Assembly (NCBI GenBank): GCA_013399855.1
Contig: VXAY01006085.1
Location: 1,040,685 to 1,104,684 of the forward strand
Length of the DNA stretch: 64,000 nucleotides
Source: Oxyruncus cristatus
Lineage: Eukaryota > Chordata > Aves > Passeriformes > Cotingidae
Direction of reading: 5' to 3'
Shown here: piece by piece, positions 12,121 through 23,911 of the stretch
How positions within the stretch are numbered: the first letter of the stretch is position 1
Layout of the letters: each line of letters starts with the position of its first letter
The notes under the pieces: generated by a model
Told to the model about the DNA's origin: nothing
The model's input: the letters and a program-made list of their open reading frames with translations, nothing else
The model's database searches: none
Made by a program: the position numbers and the translations under genes

Positions 12121-15100
12121 AGAAGATTTTTGGTCTTTAAAAAGTGCAAAATATTTGAAAGATTTTAATTGGAGCCAGGCAGCAGGTTCTGTGGCAGTTC
12201 ATTGTACCATCAAGCTGGAGATCAGAGTTTAAATTCCTGCTGGTAAGGACTTGGAGCAATGTGAAGATTGTCCGGGATTTGGCCACTGTCCAGGAGATTT
12301 CTCCTGCTGATAATTTTAAATAACATCTTCTATTTGACTCAGGAGTAAAAAACTGGATGAGAAAGAAAGTGAACTTTTTTTTTTCGCCTCCTTCAGTTTC
12401 CGCGAGTAGAAGCACTGCTAAGACTCACATGGAGAAAGAGAAATAGATATATCAGAGATCTTGTCCCCCTACTGAAATGATCTTTTCAATAAAAAGAACC
12501 TGTTTTCCCCATCTACAAAATAACTTGAACATTAGGTTATTAGGTACCAACTGGTCACCCTGATTTGTCCCTACCCCTCTCCCCAGTTTGTTCAATAAGC
12601 AGCCCAGAACTGATTGAATAACTTCCATGATTTTCAAGATTTGTGAAGTAATCTCTACCTGTGGGGCACAACTGTATTAACTCATTTGATGCCACACTAG
12701 GATATTTCAGCACATGCTCCATCACATGAAACTAAAAATATCCCAGTGACTCATAAAGCACTTAGTGTGTTTTATTAGAATTTTTAGCCATATCATTTCT
12801 TTAAAAGTAGATGGATGCAGGTATTATTCATGAGTAGCAGATAAAGTACAGTGCTACAACTCCCACTCATCAAGCTCTTGCAACCTGCATTTCACCAGTG
12901 ACTGTCTGTACTCAGCAATCTGCCCCAGACAAGAGTGTTGCAAGTATTATTTGGCCTTTCTAAATATGATGCTCTGTTTACACACTGATCTGCACAAGTG
13001 TACCAGAAAAATAGAGAAAGAGGGACTGTAGGTAAAGTAGATATGGAGGACTTTTTGTTGATTATTAGCATAAGTAAAATTACGCTTCTTTTTGGTGTGG
13101 GGAGCGAGAGAGAGGGAAGTAATAACGTCATATCTTTGATCTATTGCTGGGACAATCTCATTATTGGGACTTACACCAATGATCATTAAAGACAACTATC
13201 TCTTATTTGATAAGAAAGCATTCTGTGCTTCTCCTTTCCTCAAAAAACTTATTGGAAAGAAATCTTCAGCTTGATACGCAATGGGTTGATCACTGACCCA
13301 GAGCTTCACTAGGGAGATTGGATCTTGGACATATGGTTGTTTGGAGATTAGCCCTTTATTGACTGTCATCCAGAAAACTACCTTCACAGTCCCAAATGCT
13401 GTCTGACACTCAGTGCTCCACATGTGTATAGGGACATCAGGCATAACTGTAGTTTTAAATTATGAGCACAAGCAATAATGGTGACTCTGAGTTCATGTGG
13501 GAAAACACTTTCCCCATATCCACGTGCTCTAAAGAAAGCTTCCTAAGTTTTCACTTGGACAGCTAAACACTCATAGCTCTGCTATGTCTGCACAAGCACA
13601 ATTGATTACATGAACGGAGATCAGCAGGGAGGGAGGCGGTCTCTGACTCTATTGAAGGAGCTGTATAATGGAGTAGGCAACATTCTTCAATTATGCCATG
13701 TGTTGTATGGAGGCAGCTCGTGGTGGCTTTGAAACCCCTTCAGACTAATTTAGCAGGAAAAAACCGGGAGAGTACTTAAAGCTGCCTTCATGCTTTTAAA
13801 AGAGAACTAGGCTACAGAAAACTGACAGAACAGGAACAACAGAAACAAATTTAGGATGGAACTTTAATTTGTAATCACATTACTGAGGCTGCAAAATCGG
13901 AAAAAAATAGCTGTGAAATGCGCCCTAGTCAGACAGGAGTAGTAATGCTATTTTTGGAATTCAAGGAAGCTTGGTTATTTTGGCTGATTTTCCTATTGCA
14001 AAAAAATGATGATGTTTAATTTCACCAAGTCAGTAATCTTGGTGACCTCTGATATTTTAGTGCAATTTTTACTACCATATATATTAAGTAAAAAATCTTT
14101 TTTGAATACATGAAGATATTTTAAGTTATTCTGTCAGGAATCTAAATATCCAGTAATGCCGAAAAAGAACCTATTCTTTCATATTCTACTATTGTTTCTG
14201 AGTAATAGGGAGCAAGAGTGTGTATAAGGAGCTTAGTGCTTGTTAGCCTCTGAGAAGTTATTAATCATTATATCACTAGATTTCAGAATTAGGTTCTTCA
14301 ATCAGAATAAGTAGATAGATTTAGGCTGATAGTTTTGATACCACACACACATAATCCAAGGAGTTTATGGAACTACTTAAATTGCCCTGTGCAAATACAA
14401 TATAAATACCACTCAGCAAACAACACATGTTTAGAAAGATGACACATACAGATAGTAGTAACAGATCCTAATATGTTTTTTATCCACTAAGGGGCACATT
14501 TCTGGCTTATATGAAAATGTCATCTGTGGATGTAGATAAATTTAAGATTTTGAAATCCCCAGTGACCAAAGAGAATCAAAGAAAACTACACTACAGTCAG
14601 ACTAGCCTTAAAGAGCTAAGCAATGTGTCTGATAATCCAAATTTTTACATACTTTCCCTTGGAGTCTGCCAAATAATGAATGGGACTGCTGCAAAAACTC
14701 ACAGAAAAGTAGAATTTGAAATGTAGGTTTAAGAAGAAACATTAACAGAACAAGATTAATTACAGACATATATAGTCAGCATGAGAAGGAAAACTTGACC
14801 TTTCCGAGTCAAGTTGATCCTTCCATATTTCCAATTTTTAATTTAAAATAATTTTGGACAAATTTTTTGTCCCTTTCTTTTGCTAATGTTCTGGTAAACT
14901 AATGACATTTCCATGAATGATTTCAGGGAAATAATATCAGGCCTATAGATTTTAATCGTAGAACAAAATATATTTCATGACATGAGAACTGTTTAACTTT
15001 AGGGATGGGGTTCAACTTCCAGACTAAGAGTCTAAGAGCTTATCCATACACATCATAGGTCATTGGAGATACCTTACAGCTTCACACCTCACTTCCAGCT

Positions 15101-15650
15101 CCTGTAAGTCCTTTAAGAAACAAATCATGAACTAATTCATGATGTTCATTTGCAAAATGACATAGCTTTTAAAATGCACCAGTTTTGAAGATTGCTTGCA
15201 TAGGAGAAGTTGAATACTTCTGTTTATCCTTTATATATATAATTGGTAAGTGTACAAGTTAGTTTTAACCTGCTGTTTTTCCACAGCATGAGAACAAGAC
15301 AGGGATGTAACACACCTACCCTTCTGAATGCAGCATTTGGTCCTGTAAGTTGCTTATGGTGCAGATGTGTAGCTGCACACTGTAGTCCACAGAGTGGTCA
15401 TCCACTCTGCAGGGATACACAGCCCTCGCCCAGTGAGACACTGTGGTATCCATGGTTTGCTTCCTGCTTCAGTTCCTCACTCCTAAAACTGAAGGTCTGA
15501 ACTGTCTTCAAAATATGGTTAGGTCTCAGTAGTGGGATTTAAATTTACTTTTTTTCTCCCAAAAATAATTCATACAGATCTATTTGCTATGAATCAGCCT
15601 CAAAACACAATAAGTTTTGACATAATTATTCAGATGACGAAATAAAAAGC
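12121..15650. other. Unique non-coding DNA
   Basis: No coding region or clear repeat was recognised. A segment at about 12165-12320 has a weak likeness to the head of a MIR-type SINE and is listed among the rejected items. A short inverted repeat (AGAGTGG/CCACTCT) lies near 15390-15408. Confidence 0.55.
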
Positions 15651-15665
15651 TTTTTTTTTTTTTTT
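15651..15665. repeat. Poly(T) run, 15 nt
   Basis: Uninterrupted T15 on the plus strand. It could be a decayed poly(A) of a minus-strand retroposon, but no body was recognised next to it. Confidence 0.9.
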
Positions 15666-18600
15666 GGAAATAGATGTTGTTTTACTTCAGTCATGATGTG
15701 AGAGGGAAAAGGTAAAGTGACAGGATATAAAGGGGATACAGTCAGAAGATAAGAAATTTTGAAATGATACTGAGAGAAACAAAGTGCAAAATAGACCTTG
15801 TAATAAAATGCGTATTTAACTGCATAAGTTAAGGTGGATAAAGCCTAGACTTTTGGAAAGGGCCAGTAACTTTACACGCCTTCTTTTTTGGTGCTCAGCT
15901 ACCAAATCCTAAATTGGGCTCTGGAAAATGTTCATCTTTTTCAAAACTGTGTACAAAATATTCACAATATTTTTTTAATACATGTAATGTCTCAAACTGT
16001 CCCTTAACTTCAGCACTTCATGGATGGTTAAAATGTGTCCCCACTACTTATGTATTTTGGTTGCAGGCTGAATGTATGCCACAATAGGATTTCTGATTTC
16101 TACATACATTTCTGCAAATGGCCTACTTTAAATTTTGTCAGGGAGTTCAAAATAGAAATAATAATAAAAAAAAGTTTGATTTATTTTGTTTTCTAAGCAA
16201 TCTCAGAAAAATGTCACAAAACAAAAATAAAACAACAGTTTTGAATTCAGGGTCTCAGAGGAAGGAAAATGATTTTGCCTGTACACTCAGTGTATTTCTA
16301 GGGTACACTGTAGTTACTGAGTGACTCTTCCTACCAGTGTTAATTTGACCCAGAGCTATGAGTGACACTACTGTTCATGCTACTCATTCACATAGACAGA
16401 AAAAAAGAAAAAAGGGGAAAAAAAAGAAAGAAAAAGATTAAAGAATAATATGATGCATAAAGAAGGCACTCAGCCTGCTAAAAAAGGGGATAATTATTAT
16501 GTGAGTAGTCAATATTGCTCATTTTTTACAGGTAAACCTTTACCCTTTGTCCCTTTGATTATAAAGTTCACTGATTTCAATAACCACTCTTGGTTATGCT
16601 TCACTCTGAAATATGTCACATCATTTGAAGATGTTCAGCGTAGATAATTAACAGGTGACCTTTAAAGTCCTCTCTAAAATTGTTCTAATTTATTTTAACA
16701 GAAAAAAGTAGTAGCACATGTGTAAGTCATCCATGCATCAAACCCAATCATCTAAAGTAAATTCCAGTTCACCTTTAAGTATCAAAAGATTTAAGCCTAT
16801 TTACAGTTTGGATTTACTAATATTTAGAGAAAAAATATAGTTTAGCAAATCCTGTCTGAAGTTACAAATCACATAATACAATGTTTGCCTTCTAAATGTC
16901 ATATTGAAGGAAGGTTCTCTGGCAGATCAGAACATAGGATGGTGGTTGACTCCAATTTCTTAAAAATCCTTGCAAACCAGGGTAGAAAAAGTAGTGCAGC
17001 AGATTCATTCTCATGTTTAAAGCACACGTTTTTGTAAATACTTGTTTGCCTTCCCTTTAACCACAGCTTTTGACATGAGTAAATGTCCTGAAGAATTATT
17101 TTCTTGGATTACACTGCACATGTTCTCTTCATTATTTAAGATCCACTATATGCTGAGGAAAATAAATGTGCTTTGAACACCTGTTTTTCAATAAATGCTT
17201 TTATTTTCTATATTTTACACTTCATCAAATTGTACTAAATGTACAAAGGTGAATGTAAAACCAGAAGTTTCTCTTAAAAAGTAAAAAAGTAAAAATTATT
17301 TCATCAGGCCGTTCTTCCTCTTTCCCTTTCATAAATATTTAAATAGTCATCATACAAATATAAATACTCAAAGACATGAGCTTGTTTTTATAAACCCTGA
17401 ACAGCTCAACAAACAGCTACATTTATTGTGCCTATATGTTAATTATTAAGGACCCAAAGTGAATTTGAATGTCTTAGGCTGGAAGACATACTTTTTCATA
17501 TAAGACAGTTTACATACTTTAAAACTAGGGAAGATACAGGATGTTGTAAATCCTCACGTGTTTGCTAATAAAGGTGTTTTTATTAAGGTGGATCCTGTGA
17601 CAGAGAACAACAAAGAAAATTAAATTGTCCATGACCCTCATTAATGCCTCCTGGATCTAATATCTTCCTCTTCTTTTGCACTACCAGGATCTCAGACAAG
17701 AAACTGAAGCAGTTCTGTATAGATGTGGTACAAAAATTAGATGGCAGGGAAAGAAAAACACTTAGCTGTAGACTATGTAATTTAATATTCTTTCTTTTTT
17801 TTCTAGTTCATGGCATATTCAGCTATGACATACTCAGTTATAACATATATTTGAATGCATGAGAGAGTAAGACTTTGTGTTGTATAGTTATTAATGTGAT
17901 GATTTTTTTTTTAATTTTAAGCGATTAAAACTACATGATAAACAGTATTAAATATAAGATGAAACTATGACAATCATGACATACATACACCCAATTGGTT
18001 ATGGTGCAGGGATGGATTGGTTAACCCTTAAAATGTTGTTCACATGATTTCATGCCGTCCCGATCAAAAGCCCTAAAGAAAGAAATAAAATTGCCACTTG
18101 ATGTTGGGAAACTGAATCAGTCCTTATAGTGACCATACTGGGTCCTGAGTGCTCTCAGGCACTGCTTTGTGAAGGGCACCCCCTCAGGGCTGGAACTCAG
18201 TGCTTTGCATAGCCTTCCTTGAAGAGCTGGGCTGTGCATTTCTCACATGCTTACCTTCCTAACAGCAACAGGATTATTCATCTTTTCTGAAGGTAAGCAG
18301 ACCCAAAGCCCTCTGCTTGGATCTCCCCTGTGGTGCTGACTGGAAGATCAGTTTGGGTTTAGTCAGGATCTCCATGTTTATCCACTTTTGCTGGATTTCC
18401 TGTGTGGATATGAACTGCTCTTGAGCTTGGAGGAAGTGATACCTGAAAATAACCAACTCTCGTGGAACCCAGGTCTTACCAGCACCATCTCTCACAGGAT
18501 TCTTTCAGGCAGATCCATGAACAGCCAAAAGTCGGCTCTCCCAAAGTCACATATCAGAGTGAGTTATTGCAGTGGATAACCACCTTTCTTTTTTAAAAAA

Positions 18601-21600
18601 TATACACTGTCATTTCTATGAGGATGGCCCCGTAAATGAAGCTTGTATAGACTCAGGAATACTCTAAGCTGCCCTTACTGCTAATGAAGATATGATGGGA
18701 GAGCACTTCTCTTGGGTTTTGATTTATTAAACCCTCTTCATTCTGAAGGACAGATGAAGACAGGATAAAAATATTACCTGTGTATGAGGTGAAGCACTTG
18801 CTTCACAAAAACTAGAAGACCTGATGATTTGTGGAAGAGATGAGCATATACTCACTGTATACAGGGCCATAACTGTCTGACTACATGTACATATTTCTTA
18901 CAAAATGTAGATAATTAAGATAATTCTTTCTAGTTGATGATGGGGATGATGATGATTCTCTTTGATATCACAGCCTCTATGATATACTATAGTTAGAATC
19001 ACCTATCACTATTATTTTTTATTAAGTTATCCTCATGCCTCATTGGCCTGTTTGATAGCAGAGATCCAGAAAAAAAAACAGATTTCTTGGCCCTACTAAC
19101 TACTAATAATGTACTGGCTGAACATGCAATATACCTAAACACTAAAAAGGTTCCTGCTGGGGTATCTTCAACTGCTGTGTTTACTTTACACACTGGGTTT
19201 TAGTAAATACTTCAGAAGAAGTATGTGTTGTACATAGAGCTGATGTTTGGATGTTTAATATTCACTAAATTATACCTACCTCTTCACTGTCTTAGCTGGA
19301 TTATTTGATGCAATATGAACTTGTACAAAATAAGAAAACTATTTCAACACAGTACTGTAAGATTTAGGTAAAGTATATTCAAATGTTTCATACCTCCCAC
19401 TACCTCAGTAATGTCAGCTTTAATTTCCTTTCAGAGAACTGACATTTCTGGTTCATGAAGTGCCAAACATATTCTCAGTCCTAAACAAGTTCTAAAATAC
19501 ATGACACCAATGTAAACAGTAAGAATAATACCAGTAAAAACAAATGAGAAGAATTTTAATGAAAACTTCTGCATACATTTCAGCATCTAAGAGCCTTCCT
19601 AGGAATTAAATTTGCAAAACAAATTCTCTAGTCTCAGTTTTCAGAAGAGTTAATTATCAACTAGCAGACCAATGTCTCACCACATGCAAAATGCTAGGAA
19701 AGTTAGAAAACAACACTCATGTTTTAGATTAAATATCATGGCTCATTATAATGTGGCTATATTCTGTGGAAGTAACAATTTGCAGTGCTCTTTTTTCAGC
19801 TATATAAATATCAGCTGCAGTTTGGGGTTTTGGTCTTTTTCTGTTTAACAAAAAGAATGACATTTATCACAGTGATTCAGAAAGATATTTGGATTTTACT
19901 TCAAGCTGTATATTTTCAATACAAGACCTCAGGAACAGTTTTACCCATTCAAATGAGAGGTCTATAAGGGAGTCCGATAATGGATACTCAAGAGAAGCAT
20001 GTACAAAACAGAACAAGTTTGTTTTATACTCCAGCCAGCAATGGTTTAAGAGCTTCCTGAGCTAGTGGTTGGCTGGAGGTCATCATCTTCAATTGACAGC
20101 AGTGGGCCTGTTACCATAACTTTGTCTAATTTTTTTTCTGAATGCTCCTGTATTTTTCACCTTATCAACATCCTATTGCAAGAAAATTCATATTTTCATT
20201 ATGAATTGGATGGAAAAATATTTTCATTTTATTGAAATTTTCAGCATCCTGGCTTTTTTGGATGCCCTTAATAGTGTGGGGGAAATGGTGAATATTCATG
20301 TCCTATTCATTCTTTCATTTTACAGTCTCAGTCATCTTTTTATTAAGTAGAAAAACTAGTTTATTTGACTTCCATTCATAGAAAAGTTTCTCATCTATTT
20401 GAAAAAGAGGTTGGTTATTTTTAGTTCAGCAAATTGCTTGTCAAAATAATTTCAGTGTGGCTTCCTAAGAGTTTGCGTCTAACTTGCCAGTGCTTCTTTT
20501 TCATTCATTACTTTTTTAATGCTGAAACAATTTATTATTTCTAAACAGTTTCCTTCTTTTCAATATCATCTGTTGGATTGCCATCAAACTCTACCAATCT
20601 TTGTGTTTGTTTCTTTACATTCTGGTGTTTTAATTTTTTTCAGTCAGGGATATGCCTGAACACTGAACAACTGATGTGTTAACTGTAAGCAGTCTAAGTT
20701 TCACTCCTACAGCTGGTACTTACAATGTCTTTGTGATTAGTGTTCTCATTCTAATCTCATTGCTTTACTTGAAGGTAGAGAATATCATGTGCATTTTTAT
20801 ATGTCTTGTTTCATCCAACCAAAATGATTAATTTTATACCTTACACTCACTAGGAGAGAATTGTTCTTTAACAGCTACATATAGAACTCTGCCGTGCACA
20901 GGATTATTTCTGTTCTTACAAGTTTTCTGAGTATTTTCTCCAACAAATGATTTTTGTCTTTCAAAAATGTAGTATCTGCACTGTGACTCTAAACTGTATT
21001 TATCTTGTTTACTTGGGTAAATGACCAGTCTACACACTCAAATTTACTATTGCTATTCATTTACAACTTTGTTCATCCCCCTTGCTATTTTGAAGTCATA
21101 ACTGCTATATGAGTCAAATTGCTGACTGTTTAAATATCTGAACACTTCCTATTCGGGCGTGGAAGTTCAATTCATTTAAACTGGATGGGACAGTTTGAAA
21201 GTATAAGCCTATTTAATTAAATTTTCAGGGGTTTCGTATATATTATCCTCTAGAATTATATAAAAAAAGAAGTAAATGTATATTCATGTCAACTGACCTA
21301 CAAGGTATATAGAACTTCGCAGCAATCCTAGCCTGGATCACAGCATGCATAGTTACATTGAAGCCCATCTTTCTGAGTTATCTCCAGACAAAGCTGCCTT
21401 CTGGTGCTTAAAGAACCCAAAAAGAGTAAGTCTAATGCTGTGCTTCGCCACTCAATGAATTTCCCACGGGAGGTAGATCAAAGGCCAGTGCAAGTAAAAG
21501 TAGCTCTTCAACCATGATGTCTGGGAGATGACATAGAGATTTTTGAGTCTCTAAAACACCAACCATGACACACTGAGCATCCATGTAGTATAACAAGGGT

Positions 21601-23163
21601 TTTGGCTCTTTGCTTCTGTCTCTATTTAATAAATTGCAAAATAATCTAATTAGATCGTGAAAGGGTCAAACACACACTTCTGATATTTCACACCGTCCTT
21701 TGGAGTACATTTGTATACAGGGGGTCCAGAAATGTTTTCTCTGTGCATATGGAAAAGTAAACCTCACTCTGTCTTACAATTGATATTAAAATGTTACAAA
21801 ATGCAGAAAAGTATTTTGTGTTCAAAGGTTGCTTTATGGGGAACAGAAAATGGAATTGTTTGGTCATCAAGAGAAGCAGAAACTACCACGTGGAGTAGTT
21901 TCTAGCATTCTTATTCTAGCCAATGTTGCAGCAAAATGTTTTGAGACAATGAAGCCAAAGCAGTCTGTTTTCTGAGTGTTTTTCCCTTTCCATAACCAGC
22001 ACTTAGAATCATTTTGAAAAATATGGATATTCCTGACTCATGATGCCAAATTTTAGGCACACCCATGAGTTTCTAAAGTCTCATTTGTATGCTAGAAAAT
22101 TTACCTGATTTGAGCTAATCATGTACAACTTTCAATGTTGATCAAGGTGCAAGACTGAATCTGGAGTCACTCCAAGTTAAATCATTGTAAATTACTCCAG
22201 AGAAGGATCAAGTGATTCTCACTTAAAAGAAGCTAGAACACATGATCTCTAATCCATCTCTAATGTGCATAATTATAAGCATTTTGGAAGACCAGCTTTT
22301 TTCTATTTGCATTTAAATGTATAGAAAAAAGTGGAACACAGTTCTATATTGTTTGCGATTGCATGTGATATTTTAAATAGTATCTGTATATATTTTAGCA
22401 GTAATATTTATTATTATTAGTTAGATTAAGTCTTTTACTGTCTCTTGTTATGAGTTTCTGCATCACTCCTGGCTAGGCTAAAGCATACAAGTCATAGTGC
22501 TCACTTGATTTTCAGACTCATTTTTTAAATTCTTTGTAAAGTTTCTGTTCCTCATTGACTACATTTTGTTCATACTTTTGAAAGGCAGCAGCTGCCCAGT
22601 GTTGCAAAGGCCTAATTTCAAAGCAGAGGCACATGGGCCGAACACTGGAATGCTGGTGTGGCTGATTGGTGCTCCAGCCAGAATTCTAACTATTTACTGA
22701 CAGCTGAGGTGACTACGAGTCTGCCCCACATAAAAGAGGTCTTCTCATATTTCTTAGAGAAGAGAATTTAGGGCGTATGTGCACATGTCCTTAGTGATTC
22801 TTTTCTGAAAAAAGAGAACTTACTTTGGGTCAGACTACGGCGTGCAGACTGCACAAATGTATTATTTATGAGTAGTTCTCAGAATGGCCTTCGGGAAACA
22901 CAAAGGCAAACACGTTCCAGACCCTTAGGAGCTTACATGTCTAATAGCAGAGCAGATCTGACAAAACCAGTGGGAACTGCAAACAATAGACAGAGAAATG
23001 AAAAAAACAGACAAATGTAGCTTTCAAGATCAAAGGTAAATTAGGTAGTTTGTCATATGTGTCCTTCCTAAGTATTTCCTCACTTGGTTAAGTAATCCAT
23101 TTCAAGCCAGGGACATTTCTTCATATCGCCAAAACCCTTGGAACTACTCTCAGTGCATTTGGG
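15666..23163. other. Unique AT-rich non-coding DNA
   Basis: About 7.5 kb without a supported gene. It includes GAT-rich DNA near 18935-18955, a short hairpin at 20029-20078 and a somewhat GC-richer stretch around 22590-22740. No transposable element was recognised. Open frames are short and evenly spread on both strands, as expected by chance in AT-rich DNA. Confidence 0.55.
20029..20078. repeat. Short hairpin, 9-bp perfect arms
   Basis: CTCCAGCCA at 20029-20037 is complementary to TGGCTGGAG at 20070-20078. The 32-nt loop itself contains two AGCT palindromes (20051-20054 and 20060-20063) that can pair with each other. A 9-bp stem is expected a few times by chance in a window this size, so significance is low unless it is conserved. 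Confidence 0.35.
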
Positions 23164-23291
23164 CGTTCAAGGCCAGGTTAAATGGGACTTTGAGCAACTT
23201 GTTCTAGTTGAAGGTGTCTGTGCCCATGGCAGGGGAGTTGCAATAGATGACCTTCAAAGTCCCTTTCAACTCAAGCCATTCTATTATTCAA
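23164..23291 (+). mobile_element. CR1 LINE 3' tail, plus strand
   Basis: Close match to the avian CR1 3' end: GTTCAAGGCCAGGTTAAATG, TTTGAGCAACTTGTTCTAGT, GAAGGTGTCTGTGCCCATGG, then the terminal AGTTGCAATAGATGACCTTC and CCATTCTATTATTC. Only the last ~130 bp are present. The good match suggests a younger copy than the one at 4.6-6.1 kb. Confidence 0.93.
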
Positions 23292-23893
23292 GATATGTCA
23301 AAAGAGTACCCTACTTTTATTGCAGAGTAATGAGGTTATGGCACTTTCTTGCCATGATGAAGGTTCAGGATGGATGAACTTTCAAAGCTCTGATTTTCTA
23401 GTAGAATTAATAATACCTGTAATTATAGACTAAACTAAACCTGAAAATTTCAGTGGTGAAATGATAGAGATTGTTGGTTAACCTTTAAAATGTGTAGACA
23501 TGTGTTAGATACAGTAGATTACAGATTTCTTAATATTGCTTTCATAGTAAATAATTAATATTTTATGGAAAATCATAAAGTTATCAATATTAATTTTATT
23601 AACATTTGCTAATATTAACCCTAGTAAAAAGTCTTCATATTTAGTGATGACTCAGAAGGCTTACAGTATCATCAAAGCCCCACTAAGAACTTTGCAATAA
23701 AAATGTAATGCCTCCTAAACTCTGAAAAAGCATCTGAAAATCAAGGACATTTCTCTTAGTAGTTTATCCATGGTTTCAAGAATAGGCTTCAAGATACTTT
23801 AGAATCAGCTACTAAGTCCCATTAAAGGCAAATAAATAACAACAACATCCAAAAACTATTCTTTATCTTACTTTCACTTTTAGTGCAACACAA
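23292..23893. other. Unique non-coding DNA rich in ATTAAT words
   Basis: Very AT-rich sequence; around 23540-23625 several AATATTAAT and TTAATATT words cluster. No gene and no recognised repeat. Confidence 0.5.
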
Positions 23894-23911
23894 TTTTTTT
23901 TTTTTTTTTTT
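23894..23911. repeat. Poly(T) run, 18 nt
   Basis: Uninterrupted T18 on the plus strand, among the longest homopolymers here. No adjacent retroposon or processed pseudogene was recognised. Confidence 0.92.

Noticed and set aside
12165..12320. MIR-like head (CAAGCTGGAGATCAGAGTTT followed by AAATTCCTGCT)
   Set aside because: Only about 30 bases resemble a MIR box B region and the following segments do not fit.
18935..18975. GATGATGATGAT with a later CTGA-like word as a C/D-box snoRNA
   Set aside because: It is a short GAT simple repeat without terminal stem or a correctly spaced D box.
23894..23911. Long T run as the tail of a minus-strand processed pseudogene
   Set aside because: The sequence after it has no recognisable gene body and no flanking duplication; the same holds for runs at 15651, 28794, 47857, 57967 and 59046.
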